Under the pieces are notes generated by a model. It had not been told where the DNA came from and did not search any database. It was given only the letters and a program-made list of their open reading frames with translations. This document shows, piece after piece, positions 45,401 through 52,299 of a stretch of DNA of 64,000 nucleotides; the first letter of the stretch is position 1, and the number at the start of each line of letters is the position of its first letter. Source of the DNA: Verrucomicrobiales bacterium (lineage in GTDB: Bacteria > Verrucomicrobiota > Verrucomicrobiia > Verrucomicrobiales > DEV007); assembly GCA_029212615.1 (NCBI GenBank), contig JARGPJ010000008.1:1-64000 (forward strand). The letters are read 5' to 3'. Both the position numbers and the translations under genes were made by a program.

Positions 45401-45563
45401 CCTGAAGCAACTTCAGGTAGTGGTTTGCGAGACGGGTGTCCGTGTCGGTCCAGGGTATCGTGCTCGCTTCCTCTGAGCTATTCTGGGAAAAAACAGGGGA
45501 AAGCCCGATCGCCAAAGACAGCGCGGTGACCCGAAGTAGTTGACTGGAAATGAGAGCCTTCAA
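39453..45563 (-). CDS. 2036-residue secreted TPR-repeat protein
   Basis: This is the longest gene in the window. A signal peptide (1-26, ending SPVFS) precedes an almost continuous array of tetratricopeptide-type helix pairs, for example the segment around DARESYGKVLDLDPANPHALRAL and later TALNLLGDSG and FEKAESILKRV. No enzymatic domain or membrane anchor is evident after the signal. A periplasmic or surface scaffold role is likely, as TPR arrays bind other proteins. It shares a 7-base overlap with the small lipoprotein-like gene and diverges from phzF (78-bp gap). Confidence 0.85.
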   Translation of the reverse strand: MKALISSQLLRVTALSLAIGLSPVFSQNSSEEASTIPWTDTDTRLANHYLKLLQGDPAYGKVLNLLWNLYEKKEQTPLLLSYIGNAATSEKAIPTLIHAHLLRKNEQVDEARESYGKVLDLDPANPHALRALAEIADLQGRTSKALSFYHRLAEEVPALDENGVAFRLRMAALLRERARNPEALAIWTELLTAYPEDTSLRNQIVSQLLEAGETDAALELLQSLTSSGSPREQLDALIELTTLYEFISDFEGAVISAKRGLALLHFKNHDYTALFSQWVQIHERFERLPDLEEELTARISEVNPTEQALFDLAEFYRLTASPEEEERVTANLVELLPENLDYRLRLTGIQMRNDRYEAAAATLEKALAEQAEVPLHLILLRARIALNDDDRLTAREIVEKHLESTPLNKDEVAEILAFARENYLDGLVERLLRDSYDDAIAGANEGNAPADLARFLNERGRTGQAIETLNAFIEAAGESTMERSRRLYRVSIILRELDEKQRALDAIREAISLAPEKQEYLTAQADLLVESGEIKKAIKLLESLRENEETVERRADLDQRLFSLLRGHFSTEADTVEDDSLLQNGRIQSLAQYRRIAAAASQIGRSGDDPPPAELVAYYDKIKSAASKTPSTANRYRAAWWALKLQDNQECYEQLTKATEEAGSPVLEVEEMLLELAVQNERPTLMIQHLTALSEIDAENADEYLQRRAEMRFELGFEDEAIRELKRLAAKPDASLNTLNTLAKVYQRQGNTSRQLEVWERAYREANVFEKRRIVKQLTTTLIETGNPEGALEAQLELIQGETDLIQRRKQLDTQLSTARSHFLLEWLLGKYRDLAQQNPFDRFYPEALARVNKAAGNDAASFEAMKKAYYMSGQDERLLNELGQLADQMGDLKSAIYYRRQLLAREEGEQLENWLTLIEMLEKDLRVDEANRLRRRLEGRFGRDPEFLKELTEHYLADGQGEAAERTLSKIVELRGWDLQSRLRLGLLLIEHEKEAEAAPLLEQLLEDTADEVYPEAFAARALPLIRVATLPAEDRGAPGTELDPFIFSIESYPFMGGDLQDDIAEALQDPHPEFAYTPDEPYLIRLRALEEAASLALRSGNSGSWLRSRLDPSLPLHERLWAARHAGDRQAFSLLLKQLPEPATHLEHFVRAYCLLLTGNTSDLLEWTSHQKEGKSPRSLYLTMASLVLLKDLPLDPLRSPDFLYDTLTRFEVPGAVATHLFSELRASGDYEGAYQVGKRFAVEPLSEHGSFLFALSQVAGWSGHPEERVRLLDESLTHLRARSGAGASGHFLIALTEKLSLLDNDKSRRELLFSLKAHPHLGGLTTPSDHLERETLISLAGRDTLAATEAIARLTQRQLDVMRPSHPDPDQVRHDQSQSWQRMRQVLDFYSSRLFITPENRGKILSAFKGEYRFVPTDETVLAEFERFEIDRRLLGFESMSFSERQALVDEMHRLFLEPDSALDLARALGNRGFNREAIPVYLFEAMRLPRDYTPLQGVFESCAEALEPEPALQLINRINAREYPAPPGLTSDYLAEQHALFLFMSRDLDRLISLGRSPSGASGSPPISSRAHLPYQAALVEAYRLMGRDDALLRLLTFFRNEMTITTPQLLLGASVLESKERYEEALDWLGAIQRDGTEPGLERRALVGAAALHKKLGWPSPAAVVELAHESLENHPPSVTRELVDFAHESGGREEALSILRILRRRTSNPAQRAAISAQSLHLMSGDDAWPEQSATMWQAYFQDFVYRFDELTASNGIPSSNASRLVEWGINLPGDATEIADLIDQCPARGDSAWLSSLLSAALKNELGPTALNLLGDSGRSTQQKILETLPAFGPHGIEAAKAWVDSSGAVGTSFLEHQPVRQILFFHRIGDRERLLEVHQNLMREARSDLFHQSGLDSWFPTLTTRYRLPALLANLGEDDLAARLFDRYHDFSGPYLWNHQAFLESYVSFLIDQSQFEKAESILKRVAQKTIRVDLRLLVQLYHDWGKLDEWETRLSDVDLSSGRRALLHDWSNALAEGREMVEYRDSW

Positions 45564-45641
45564 TAGTCAACGGGAGAGAGGGCAAACCCGAACGTAACGG
45601 TAGGCGACCCGCTCGATGACGTCAAATTTCCCCGCATACTG

Positions 45642-46460
45642 ATGAGCACACGATTCAGCCATTATTCTATTTATCAGGTTGATGCTTTTGCTGATGCCGT
45701 CTTCAAGGGAAACCCCGCTGCAATTGTTCCGCTGGATACCTGGCTTCCCGATGCAGTCATGCAGAAGATCGCGATGGAGAATCAGCTGTCAGAGACCGCC
45801 TTCTTTGTGCAGGTCGGTTCAGGGTTTGATCTTCGCTGGTTTACCCCGTTTTTTGAAGTGGATCTTTGCGGCCATGCCACGCTGGCCGCGGCTCATGTCC
45901 TGTTCAGTGAGCTTCATTTGGATGGAGGTGAAGTGGTTTTCAAAACAAAGAGTGGCGAACTGAAAGTGGAGCGGGATAACGGGGCATACCGGATGAATTT
46001 TCCGATCGACAGGCTGTCGCCTCTTTCTGATGACCGGGTTGAAGTGGCGCTGGGGGTTCCTCCCATGGCGCTGTTTCAGGGAAAAGATGATCTCCTCGCC
46101 GTTCTCGAGTGTGAGAAAGCGGTTCGGGAACTGGAGCCTGACATGCGGCGTATCGCCGAACTTGATGCTCGCGGTGTCATTGTCACGGCGCGGGCGGGAA
46201 GGGCGGAGCAACTCGATTTTGTGTCCCGGTGCTTTTTTCCTAAATACGGGATTGATGAAGATCCAGTGACAGGGTCTGCGCACACCACGATGGCTCCGTA
46301 TTGGAGTGAAAAACTGAACAAATCAACGCTGCGGGCTGCACAAAGATCCCCGCGGGGAGGGAGCGTAGGATGTGAAGTGCTCGGCGATCGTGTTATCCTC
46401 AGCGGCGGTGCGGTGACCTTTCTTCGCGGGGAGATTAGTCTTCCGCTCGTTGCTGGATGA
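45642..46460 (+). CDS. PhzF-family isomerase
   Basis: The 272-residue protein shows the PhzF/YddE layout of two related halves: YQVDAFADAVFKGNPAAIV, the catalytic Glu in NQLSETAFF, DLCGHATLAAAHVLF, and in the second half GIDEDPVTGSAHTTMAPYW. Family members catalyse proton shifts or isomerisations on small acids; apart from PhzF proper the substrates are unknown. No phenazine genes are near. It diverges from the TPR gene and converges on ahpC across the hairpin at 46508-46536. Confidence 0.92.
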   Translation: MSTRFSHYSIYQVDAFADAVFKGNPAAIVPLDTWLPDAVMQKIAMENQLSETAFFVQVGSGFDLRWFTPFFEVDLCGHATLAAAHVLFSELHLDGGEVVFKTKSGELKVERDNGAYRMNFPIDRLSPLSDDRVEVALGVPPMALFQGKDDLLAVLECEKAVRELEPDMRRIAELDARGVIVTARAGRAEQLDFVSRCFFPKYGIDEDPVTGSAHTTMAPYWSEKLNKSTLRAAQRSPRGGSVGCEVLGDRVILSGGAVTFLRGEISLPLVAG

Positions 46461-46501
46461 TTTTGTCCGGTCTTTCGGCAGATGATTAAGAAGGGGGGGA
46501 A

Positions 46502-46536
46502 GAAAAAACGGCGCGGAGAAATTTCTCACGCGCCGT
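46502..46536 (-). terminator. terminator of ahpC, possibly bidirectional
   Basis: ACGGCGCG (46508-46515) pairs with CGCGCCGT (46529-46536), and the interior GAGAAATTTCTC is itself a perfect palindrome. On the minus strand the stem is followed by a run of six or more T (46502-46508 as A on the plus strand), a classic intrinsic terminator for ahpC. The plus side has only CTTC. Confidence 0.88.
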
Positions 46537-46561
46537 CTTCGAAAATAGATCTGGCAGGCGG

Positions 46562-47191
46562 TCAGCCTTTTGCCAGGTAGGCAGCAGTACTTTCGTGGGT
46601 GGCGTTCATGCCTTCAGAACCTTTTTCCCAGTCCATGGGGCAGACTTCACCGTTTTCTTCGAAGTGCTGTAGCGCATCAACCATGCGGAGCGCCTCTTTG
46701 ATGGATCGACCAAGAGGGAGATTGTTCACCAGCTGATGCTGAACGATGCCTTCTTTGTCGATGAGAAAGAGTCCACGGTAGGCAATGAGTTCGCCTTCGA
46801 CGATGAGTTCTCCGAATTCATCGATCGCGTAGTCTCCTACGAGAACGTCATAGTCAGCTGCGATAGTCTTGTTTGTGTCGGCGACGAGAGGATAGCTGAC
46901 GCCTTCGATCCCGCCTTTGTTGCGGGGCACCTGAAGCCATCCCCAGTGAGACATTTCCGTGTCAGTTGAGCATCCGATAACAGCGACGTCGCGACTTTCA
47001 AACTCAGCGATGCTGTCCTGAAAGGCGTGCAGCTCTGTCGGGCAGACAAAGGTGAAGTCTTTCGGGTAGAAGAAGAGGACCACGTATTTGGACCCCTTGA
47101 ATTGATCGAGTGAGAAGTCTTCGACGACCTGGCCGTTAACGACGGCGCTGGCATTGAAAGTGGGGGCTGGTTTTCCAACGAGTACTGACAT
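46562..47191 (-). CDS. ahpC: 2-Cys peroxiredoxin (AhpC/Prx1 type)
   Basis: The 209-residue protein has the peroxidatic Cys in DFTFVCPTELHAF and the resolving Cys in NGEVCPMDWEKGSEGM, typical of AhpC/Prx1. It detoxifies H2O2 and organic peroxides. The reductant (AhpF or thioredoxin) is not encoded here. The gene diverges from cysH; the 204-bp shared upstream region carries the palindromes at 47355-47386 close to cysH. A strong terminator follows its stop. Confidence 0.95.
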   Translation of the reverse strand: MSVLVGKPAPTFNASAVVNGQVVEDFSLDQFKGSKYVVLFFYPKDFTFVCPTELHAFQDSIAEFESRDVAVIGCSTDTEMSHWGWLQVPRNKGGIEGVSYPLVADTNKTIAADYDVLVGDYAIDEFGELIVEGELIAYRGLFLIDKEGIVQHQLVNNLPLGRSIKEALRMVDALQHFEENGEVCPMDWEKGSEGMNATHESTAAYLAKG

Positions 47192-47354
47192 GATAGTAGG
47201 GTAGGTATTGAATGGATTTTGTGACGGAAAGCGTTTGATGAGTACTCTTCGTCAACGATTGATAAGGTGGGAACCTAGAGGCATATTTCGACTCTTCAAT
47301 CAACACGAAGGCAAAAAACTTGACGGAAAACGGTAAGCAGTGTTCCTTCCATGC

Positions 47355-47386
47355 GTCTAAAGTAGACTAATCCTATCGAGAATAGG
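47355..47386. promoter_or_regulatory. two palindromes immediately upstream of cysH
   Basis: GTCTA-AAG-TAGAC (47355-47367) and CCTAT-CGAGA-ATAGG (47372-47386) lie just before the cysH ATG at 47396. CCTAT-N5-ATAGG recalls sites of Rrf2-family sulfur regulators such as CymR/IscR, but the match is loose. Position over the start region suggests repression of the cys operon. Confidence 0.45.
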
Positions 47387-47395
47387 GGTAATGCA

Positions 47396-48184
47396 ATGAC
47401 TTCATCGACGACAAAGCCGGAAGAATCCGGCTCTTCACTGAGCAAGCCGGCCGACATGGCGGGGATCTCCGACCTCGTTGCGGAAGCGGTGCGTCTCGAG
47501 GGCGTCAGTCCGGAGGAACGCGTTGAATGGGCGTTGAGGTATTTCAGCGGTTCGATCGCACTGAGTTCCAGTTTCGGGGCGCAGTCAGCAGTGCTTCTAC
47601 ATATGGTGACGCGTCAGCAGCCCGATATTCCGGTGATCCTCGTTGATACGGGATATCTTTTTTCGGAAACCTATCACTTTATCGATCGTCTGACTGAGCG
47701 CTTGAATCTCAATTTGAAGATCTACCGGAGTGAGTTTTCCCCCGCCTGGCAGGAGGCGAGATGGGGTAAGCTCTGGGAGCAGGGGGTGGAGGGCATTGAG
47801 AAATACAATCATCTCAACAAAGTCGAGCCAATGCGCCGGGCGCAGCAGGAACTCGGAATTACCGCGACGATCGCCGGTATCAGGCGACAGCAAAGCAGCT
47901 CCAGAGAAAGGGTTCCTGTTGTTGCCGGCCAGAAAGGCCTTTTTAAAGTCCATCCAATTATCGATTGGACAGACATGCAGGTGGGAGAGTATCTCATTGC
48001 GAACGACCTCCCTTATCACCCGCTATGGGACGAAGGCTATGTTTCAATAGGTGACTGGCATACTTCGCGAAAGCTGACTGACGGCATGACAGCCGAGGAG
48101 ACCCGATTTTTTGGATTGAAGCGGGAATGCGGGCTTCATGAGGAGATGAATCATCTCAGTGACGATGCTGACTTCGTGATTTAG
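47396..48184 (+). CDS. cysH: phosphoadenylylsulfate (PAPS) reductase
   Basis: The 262-residue enzyme reduces PAPS to sulfite with thioredoxin. The PP-loop region [27 protein letters not shown] and the C-terminal catalytic motif KRECGLHE are clear. The paired Cys motifs that bind the 4Fe-4S cluster in APS reductases are absent, so PAPS is the expected substrate, consistent with cysC downstream. It starts the cysH-cysC-cysD-cysN operon (22-base gap to cysC). Confidence 0.95.
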   Translation: MTSSTTKPEESGSSLSKPADMAGISDLVAEAVRLEGVSPEERVEWALRYFSGSIALSSSFGAQSAVLLHMVTRQQPDIPVILVDTGYLFSETYHFIDRLTERLNLNLKIYRSEFSPAWQEARWGKLWEQGVEGIEKYNHLNKVEPMRRAQQELGITATIAGIRRQQSSSRERVPVVAGQKGLFKVHPIIDWTDMQVGEYLIANDLPYHPLWDEGYVSIGDWHTSRKLTDGMTAEETRFFGLKRECGLHEEMNHLSDDADFVI

Positions 48185-48206
48185 GAATTGAAGCCCCTCT
48201 ATTAAT

Positions 48207-48821
48207 ATGAATTCGAATCTTGAGCACATTTATCCAGTCTTTGACAAAATGCTTCCGCGCGAGGCAAAGGAAAACCTCCTCTCACAGCGTGGCGTTGTCG
48301 TTTGGATGTATGGTCTCAGTGGATCGGGTAAGAGCACGCTTGCCAATCTGCTCGAACGGCGCCTGCACGCTGATGGTCGTCTTGTGAAGGTGCTCGATGG
48401 AGACAATATCCGTGCAGGACTGAATCAAAATCTGGGTTTTTCCAACGAAGATCGTCTTGAGAATATTCGTCGTGTCTCCGAGGTGGCGAAGCTTTTTGTC
48501 GAATCGGGAATCATCACGATTGCTTCTTTTATCACGCCAAGTAATGAACTTCGTAAGTTGGCTCGCGGTATCCTCGGTGACTCAGACCTTCTCGAAGTCT
48601 ATGTGAAAGCTTCTTACGAAACCTGTGCCGTTCGCGACCCCAAGGGACTTTACGCAAGGGTGAAGGCTGGGGAGGTGAAGCAGTTCACGGGGAAGGATTC
48701 CGCCTTCGAAGAGCCGGATCAGGCCGACCTTATTATTGACACTGAGGCTCACAGTGAAGAGGAATGCCTTTCTCAATTATTCGACGCGGTGGTTCAGAAA
48801 TCACAACTTCAGCAAGACTAA
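48207..48821 (+). CDS. cysC: adenylylsulfate (APS) kinase
   Basis: The 204-residue kinase phosphorylates APS to PAPS. It has the P-loop GLSGSGKSTLANLLERRL, DGDNIRAGLNQNLGFS and the lid region DPKGLYARVKAGEVKQFTG. Length is normal for stand-alone CysC (about 200). It is separated from cysD by 9 bases. PAPS made here serves CysH and could serve the sulfotransferase encoded at 51444-52235. Confidence 0.96.
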   Translation: MNSNLEHIYPVFDKMLPREAKENLLSQRGVVVWMYGLSGSGKSTLANLLERRLHADGRLVKVLDGDNIRAGLNQNLGFSNEDRLENIRRVSEVAKLFVESGIITIASFITPSNELRKLARGILGDSDLLEVYVKASYETCAVRDPKGLYARVKAGEVKQFTGKDSAFEEPDQADLIIDTEAHSEEECLSQLFDAVVQKSQLQQD

Positions 48822-48830
48822 CGAATTAAC

Positions 48831-49751
48831 ATGCAAACAGAAAGAAACTCATATCGGGTCAATCACCTCGCTCAGCTTGAGTCTGAAGCGATCTTCATTC
48901 TTCGTGAAACAGCGGCCCAATTTGAAAAGCCGGCGCTTCTCTTTTCCGGAGGGAAAGATTCAATTGTGATGGCTCACCTCGCACGGAAAGCCTTCTATCC
49001 AGCACGAATTCCTTTTCCGCTGGTCCACGTCGATACCGGCCATAATTTTGAAGAGACGATTCAGTATCGTGACGACTACGCGAAAGAGATCGGTGCTGAG
49101 CTCGTCGTTGGTCTGGTTCAGGATTCGATTGATCGCGGAGAAGTTCAGGAGGAGAAGGGGCCTTTCGCAAGCCGGAATGCTCTTCAAACAGTGACCTTAC
49201 TTGATACAATCGAGAGGAATCAGTATGACGCCTGCCTCGGTGGGGGACGCCGTGATGAAGAAAAAGCACGGGCAAAGGAGCGTTTCTTTTCGCATCGTGA
49301 TGATTTCGGCCAGTGGGATCCGAAGAATCAGCGACCTGAGCTCTGGAATATCTTTAACGGACGCAAGCAACATGGAGAGCATTTCCGTGTCTTTCCGCTC
49401 TCTAACTGGACCGAAATGGACGTCTGGCAATACATCAAGGCTGAGAAAATCCCGCTCCCGAATCTTTATTTTACTCATCAGCGTGATGTCGTGCATCGCA
49501 ACGGATCCATGCTCGCGATCTCCGATGTGGTTATTCCACAGGCGGGAGAGGAAGTCGAAAAAGGGGCTACGGTGCGTTTTCGTACTATTGGTGACATGAC
49601 TTGCACAGGGGCGGTTTATTCCGATGCATGCGATATGGATTCCATCATCCAGGAAGTGGCGACTGCGCGCCAAACTGAGCGTGGGACCCGGGCCGATGAC
49701 CGCCGGTCCGAAACGGCGATGGAGGACCGCAAGAAGGAGGGCTACTTCTAG
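48831..49751 (+). CDS. cysD: sulfate adenylyltransferase subunit 2
   Basis: The 306-residue PP-loop ATPase forms the ATP sulfurylase with CysN. The ATP-binding motif is LLFSGGKDSIVM, followed by FPLVHVDTGHNFEET, GGGRRDEEKARAKER and the C-terminal RTIGDMTCTGAV. Length and sequence match E. coli CysD (302). It sits between cysC (9 bases) and cysN (60 bases of pyrimidine-rich sequence). Confidence 0.97.
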   Translation: MQTERNSYRVNHLAQLESEAIFILRETAAQFEKPALLFSGGKDSIVMAHLARKAFYPARIPFPLVHVDTGHNFEETIQYRDDYAKEIGAELVVGLVQDSIDRGEVQEEKGPFASRNALQTVTLLDTIERNQYDACLGGGRRDEEKARAKERFFSHRDDFGQWDPKNQRPELWNIFNGRKQHGEHFRVFPLSNWTEMDVWQYIKAEKIPLPNLYFTHQRDVVHRNGSMLAISDVVIPQAGEEVEKGATVRFRTIGDMTCTGAVYSDACDMDSIIQEVATARQTERGTRADDRRSETAMEDRKKEGYF

Positions 49752-49811
49752 GCCTTCGCCTCTTCTATATTTTCTACTACTAAACGACTTTAATTTCTTA
49801 CTTCTTTTTTC

Positions 49812-51098
49812 ATGTCTCACGAAGTTCCTTACGACGAAGGTTATCTCGAAATGGATCTGCTACGCTTCACTACCGCGGGTAGTGTCGACGATGGCAAGTC
49901 CACCCTCATTGGCCGCCTCCTTTATGATTCCAAGAACACTTTTGAGGATCAGATGGATGCCGTGGAAGCCACTTCCAAAAAGCGTGGCGATGAAAATGTG
50001 AACCTTGCCTTGCTCACCGACGGGCTCCGTGCTGAGCGCGAGCAGGGGATCACTATCGACGTGGCTTACCGCTACTTTGCCACCCCGAAGCGGAAGTTCA
50101 TCATCGCTGACACTCCGGGGCACATTCAGTACACGCGGAACATGGTGACCGGTGCCTCGACCGCGAACCTTGCCATTATTTTGATCGACGCACGAACCGG
50201 AGTGATTGAGCAAACCTGCCGTCACGCATTTATCGCTGATCTACTCCGTATTCGCCACGTCATCCTTGCGGTGAATAAAATGGATTTGGTCGATTACAGT
50301 GAAGAGCGATTCAATGAGATCACTGAAGATTTCAAGAAGTTCGCGTCACGGTTGAACAACATCACCGATATGACCGCAATTCCGATCAGTGCGCTTCACG
50401 GAGATAACGTCGTTGATAAGTCTGAGGCGATGCCCTGGTATCAAGGGCCCACGATGCTCTATCAGCTGGAAACAGTCTACATTGGTTCAGATCAGAACCA
50501 CGTTGATGCCCGCTTTCCTGTTCAGTGGGTCATCCGGCCACATTCTGATGAATATCATGATTTTCGCGGTTATGCCGGCCGCGTTGCGGGAGGGGTTTTT
50601 AAGCCTGGCGACGAAGTGGTGGTTCAGCCATCAGGATTCACCACAAAGATCAAAGCGATTGAATCACTCGACGGTCCACAGGAGCAAGCTTTCGCTCCGC
50701 TTTCCTGTACGATGACTCTAGAAGACGAGATTGACATCAGTCGCGGGGACATGATCGCCAAGCCGAATAATCCGCCTCAAAAGGGGCAGGAGATCGAGGC
50801 GATGGTTTGCTGGTTTTCCGACAATGTAGAACTTCAGCCCCGAGGGAAATATTACCTTCGTCACACCACGAAGGAGGTGAAAGCAATCGTTCAGGAAGTG
50901 AAATATAAGGTCGACATCAATACTCTTCACAAGATCGAAGATACGAGCACTTTCGGGCTCAATGAGATCGGGCGGATCAGCCTCCGGACATCTGCACCGC
51001 TCCTGTATGATTCCTATCGAAAGAATCGACAGACCGGCAGTTTCATTCTCATCGATTCGAAAACGAATGAGACGGTTGCAGCGGGGATGATTGTTTAG
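49812..51098 (+). CDS. cysN: sulfate adenylyltransferase subunit 1 (GTPase)
   Basis: The 428-residue EF-Tu-like GTPase drives sulfate activation with CysD. G motifs are visible: G1 GSVDDGKSTLIG, G3 DTPGHIQYTRNM, G4 NKMD, and G5 with PISALHGDNV. Unlike CysNC fusions there is no C-terminal APS kinase, which matches the separate cysC gene. It is the last gene of the cys operon; tRNA-Cys lies 197 bases downstream. Confidence 0.97.
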   Translation: MSHEVPYDEGYLEMDLLRFTTAGSVDDGKSTLIGRLLYDSKNTFEDQMDAVEATSKKRGDENVNLALLTDGLRAEREQGITIDVAYRYFATPKRKFIIADTPGHIQYTRNMVTGASTANLAIILIDARTGVIEQTCRHAFIADLLRIRHVILAVNKMDLVDYSEERFNEITEDFKKFASRLNNITDMTAIPISALHGDNVVDKSEAMPWYQGPTMLYQLETVYIGSDQNHVDARFPVQWVIRPHSDEYHDFRGYAGRVAGGVFKPGDEVVVQPSGFTTKIKAIESLDGPQEQAFAPLSCTMTLEDEIDISRGDMIAKPNNPPQKGQEIEAMVCWFSDNVELQPRGKYYLRHTTKEVKAIVQEVKYKVDINTLHKIEDTSTFGLNEIGRISLRTSAPLLYDSYRKNRQTGSFILIDSKTNETVAAGMIV

Positions 51099-51295
51099 GT
51101 GCGTTTTCATCCTTCCTCATTCCTGAGTTTTACTCTTCTTTTTCCTCACCGATGTCGGGGAAAAGAGAAGGGTCAGGAAATGGAAAATGGTGATATTCCG
51201 GAGGTTTCCTGTGTCACCGTTATTCTAACCGATTGACAGCACAGGGGATTGCCTTTTAAATACCGCCCTGCCTCATTTCGAGGCGTAAAAGTGAC

Positions 51296-51366
51296 GGCGA
51301 GGTAGCCAAGTGGTAAGGCCGGGCTCTGCAAAAGCTCTATCGCGGGTTCGATTCCCGCCCTCGCCT
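51296..51366 (+). tRNA. tRNA-Cys (anticodon GCA)
   Basis: The acceptor stem GGCGAGG (51296-51302) pairs with CCTCGCC (51359-51365), discriminator T. The anticodon stem GGGCT/AGCTC holds loop CTGCAAA with anticodon GCA, reading Cys codons. The T arm GCGGG-TTCGATT-CCCGC is intact. CCA is not encoded. A run of seven T follows immediately and should stop transcription. It is the only tRNA gene seen in the window, 197 bases after cysN. Confidence 0.95.
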
Positions 51367-51443
51367 TTTTTCCGATCACCGATGACTTGAAGCTCAGGTT
51401 CCGGGATCCCGGCCGGAATCGAGGGTATCATTGCGGAAGTGAC

Positions 51444-52235
51444 TCAATCATTTTCAAGTTTAAGTGCCTTCCAGTAGAGTGGCATTGCAAGGGTTTCAAT
51501 CTCTTCGCGAACATCTCCGGGTAGACTTGCGGTGCCACTGCCGGGACCTGCCTTCAGTGATGCGTAGTTTCCCTTAACTTCTTTAATGAATGCCGGGGTA
51601 AGAATTTCCAGGATCTGGCGGCAATCGGATTCAGGAATCTCTTCTCCAAGGTAGCCTGCGATGGTTGAAAGTTTTGCTGATGGAGCAAGGAAGAAAGATT
51701 CGTAGCTTAAAAATTTCCAGGACGGTTTGTTTACAGATATGTTTGCGGCTCGATTGAGTGCTTCCCGGGTATGAGCTATCCACCAGGGGAGATTGCCGCG
51801 AGCGTAGTCGGTCAGCGTGATTTTGTCGGGGTCGATATACCCGTGGAATGAGGCGTAATTAAAATACGAGACCATGACGTCGTCCGGTGAACGGAAAAGG
51901 AACAGATGAGGTCCCCGCGCTTCGGGGTGAAGTCCGTCCCAGCTATGGGTAAGGAGGAAACCGGGATTAACGGATTGTGCATAAGGGTTTTTCCAATCAG
52001 GTCCGGCCTCATTGAGATTACGGTTTTTCCTCTTACCCACAATGCATTCTCTAACGAGCGGCTCACTGATTTTAGACCCGTTTCTGGTTATCTGAATTGC
52101 GATTCGCAACGCTCTGGCGATCCATGTTCGGCCTGATCTCGGAAAGCTGATGAAATACCGGTCGGTTGGACTCAATTGACTACTGACTCCCTCTGCGAGG
52201 GGGATAAAATCATAAATACTTTGCTCTCTTTCCAT
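51444..52235 (-). CDS. PAPS-dependent sulfotransferase
   Basis: The 263-residue protein (start at ATG 52235) has the 5'-phosphosulfate loop YFISFPRSGRTWI (27-39) and a 3'-phosphate-binding region LFLFRSPDDVMVSYFNYASF. These fit the Sulfotransfer_1 family, which moves sulfate from PAPS to hydroxyls of glycans, lipids or small molecules. An in-frame start further upstream (52439) would overlap the divergent gene and is rejected. Neighbouring cysHCDN supply PAPS, and the divergent fusion gene suggests a glycan acceptor (inference). Confidence 0.88.
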   Translation of the reverse strand: MEREQSIYDFIPLAEGVSSQLSPTDRYFISFPRSGRTWIARALRIAIQITRNGSKISEPLVRECIVGKRKNRNLNEAGPDWKNPYAQSVNPGFLLTHSWDGLHPEARGPHLFLFRSPDDVMVSYFNYASFHGYIDPDKITLTDYARGNLPWWIAHTREALNRAANISVNKPSWKFLSYESFFLAPSAKLSTIAGYLGEEIPESDCRQILEILTPAFIKEVKGNYASLKAGPGSGTASLPGDVREEIETLAMPLYWKALKLEND

Positions 52236-52299
52236 ATTGGATTTGTATCGACGCCCTCGGGATGATGGATCGAGGGCGTGTCTTCTTCCAATAATAGTG

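Noticed and set aside
51173-51379. 68-codon minus frame across tRNA-Cys
   Set aside because: It is the complement of the tRNA gene, which folds fully; RNA explains the sequence.
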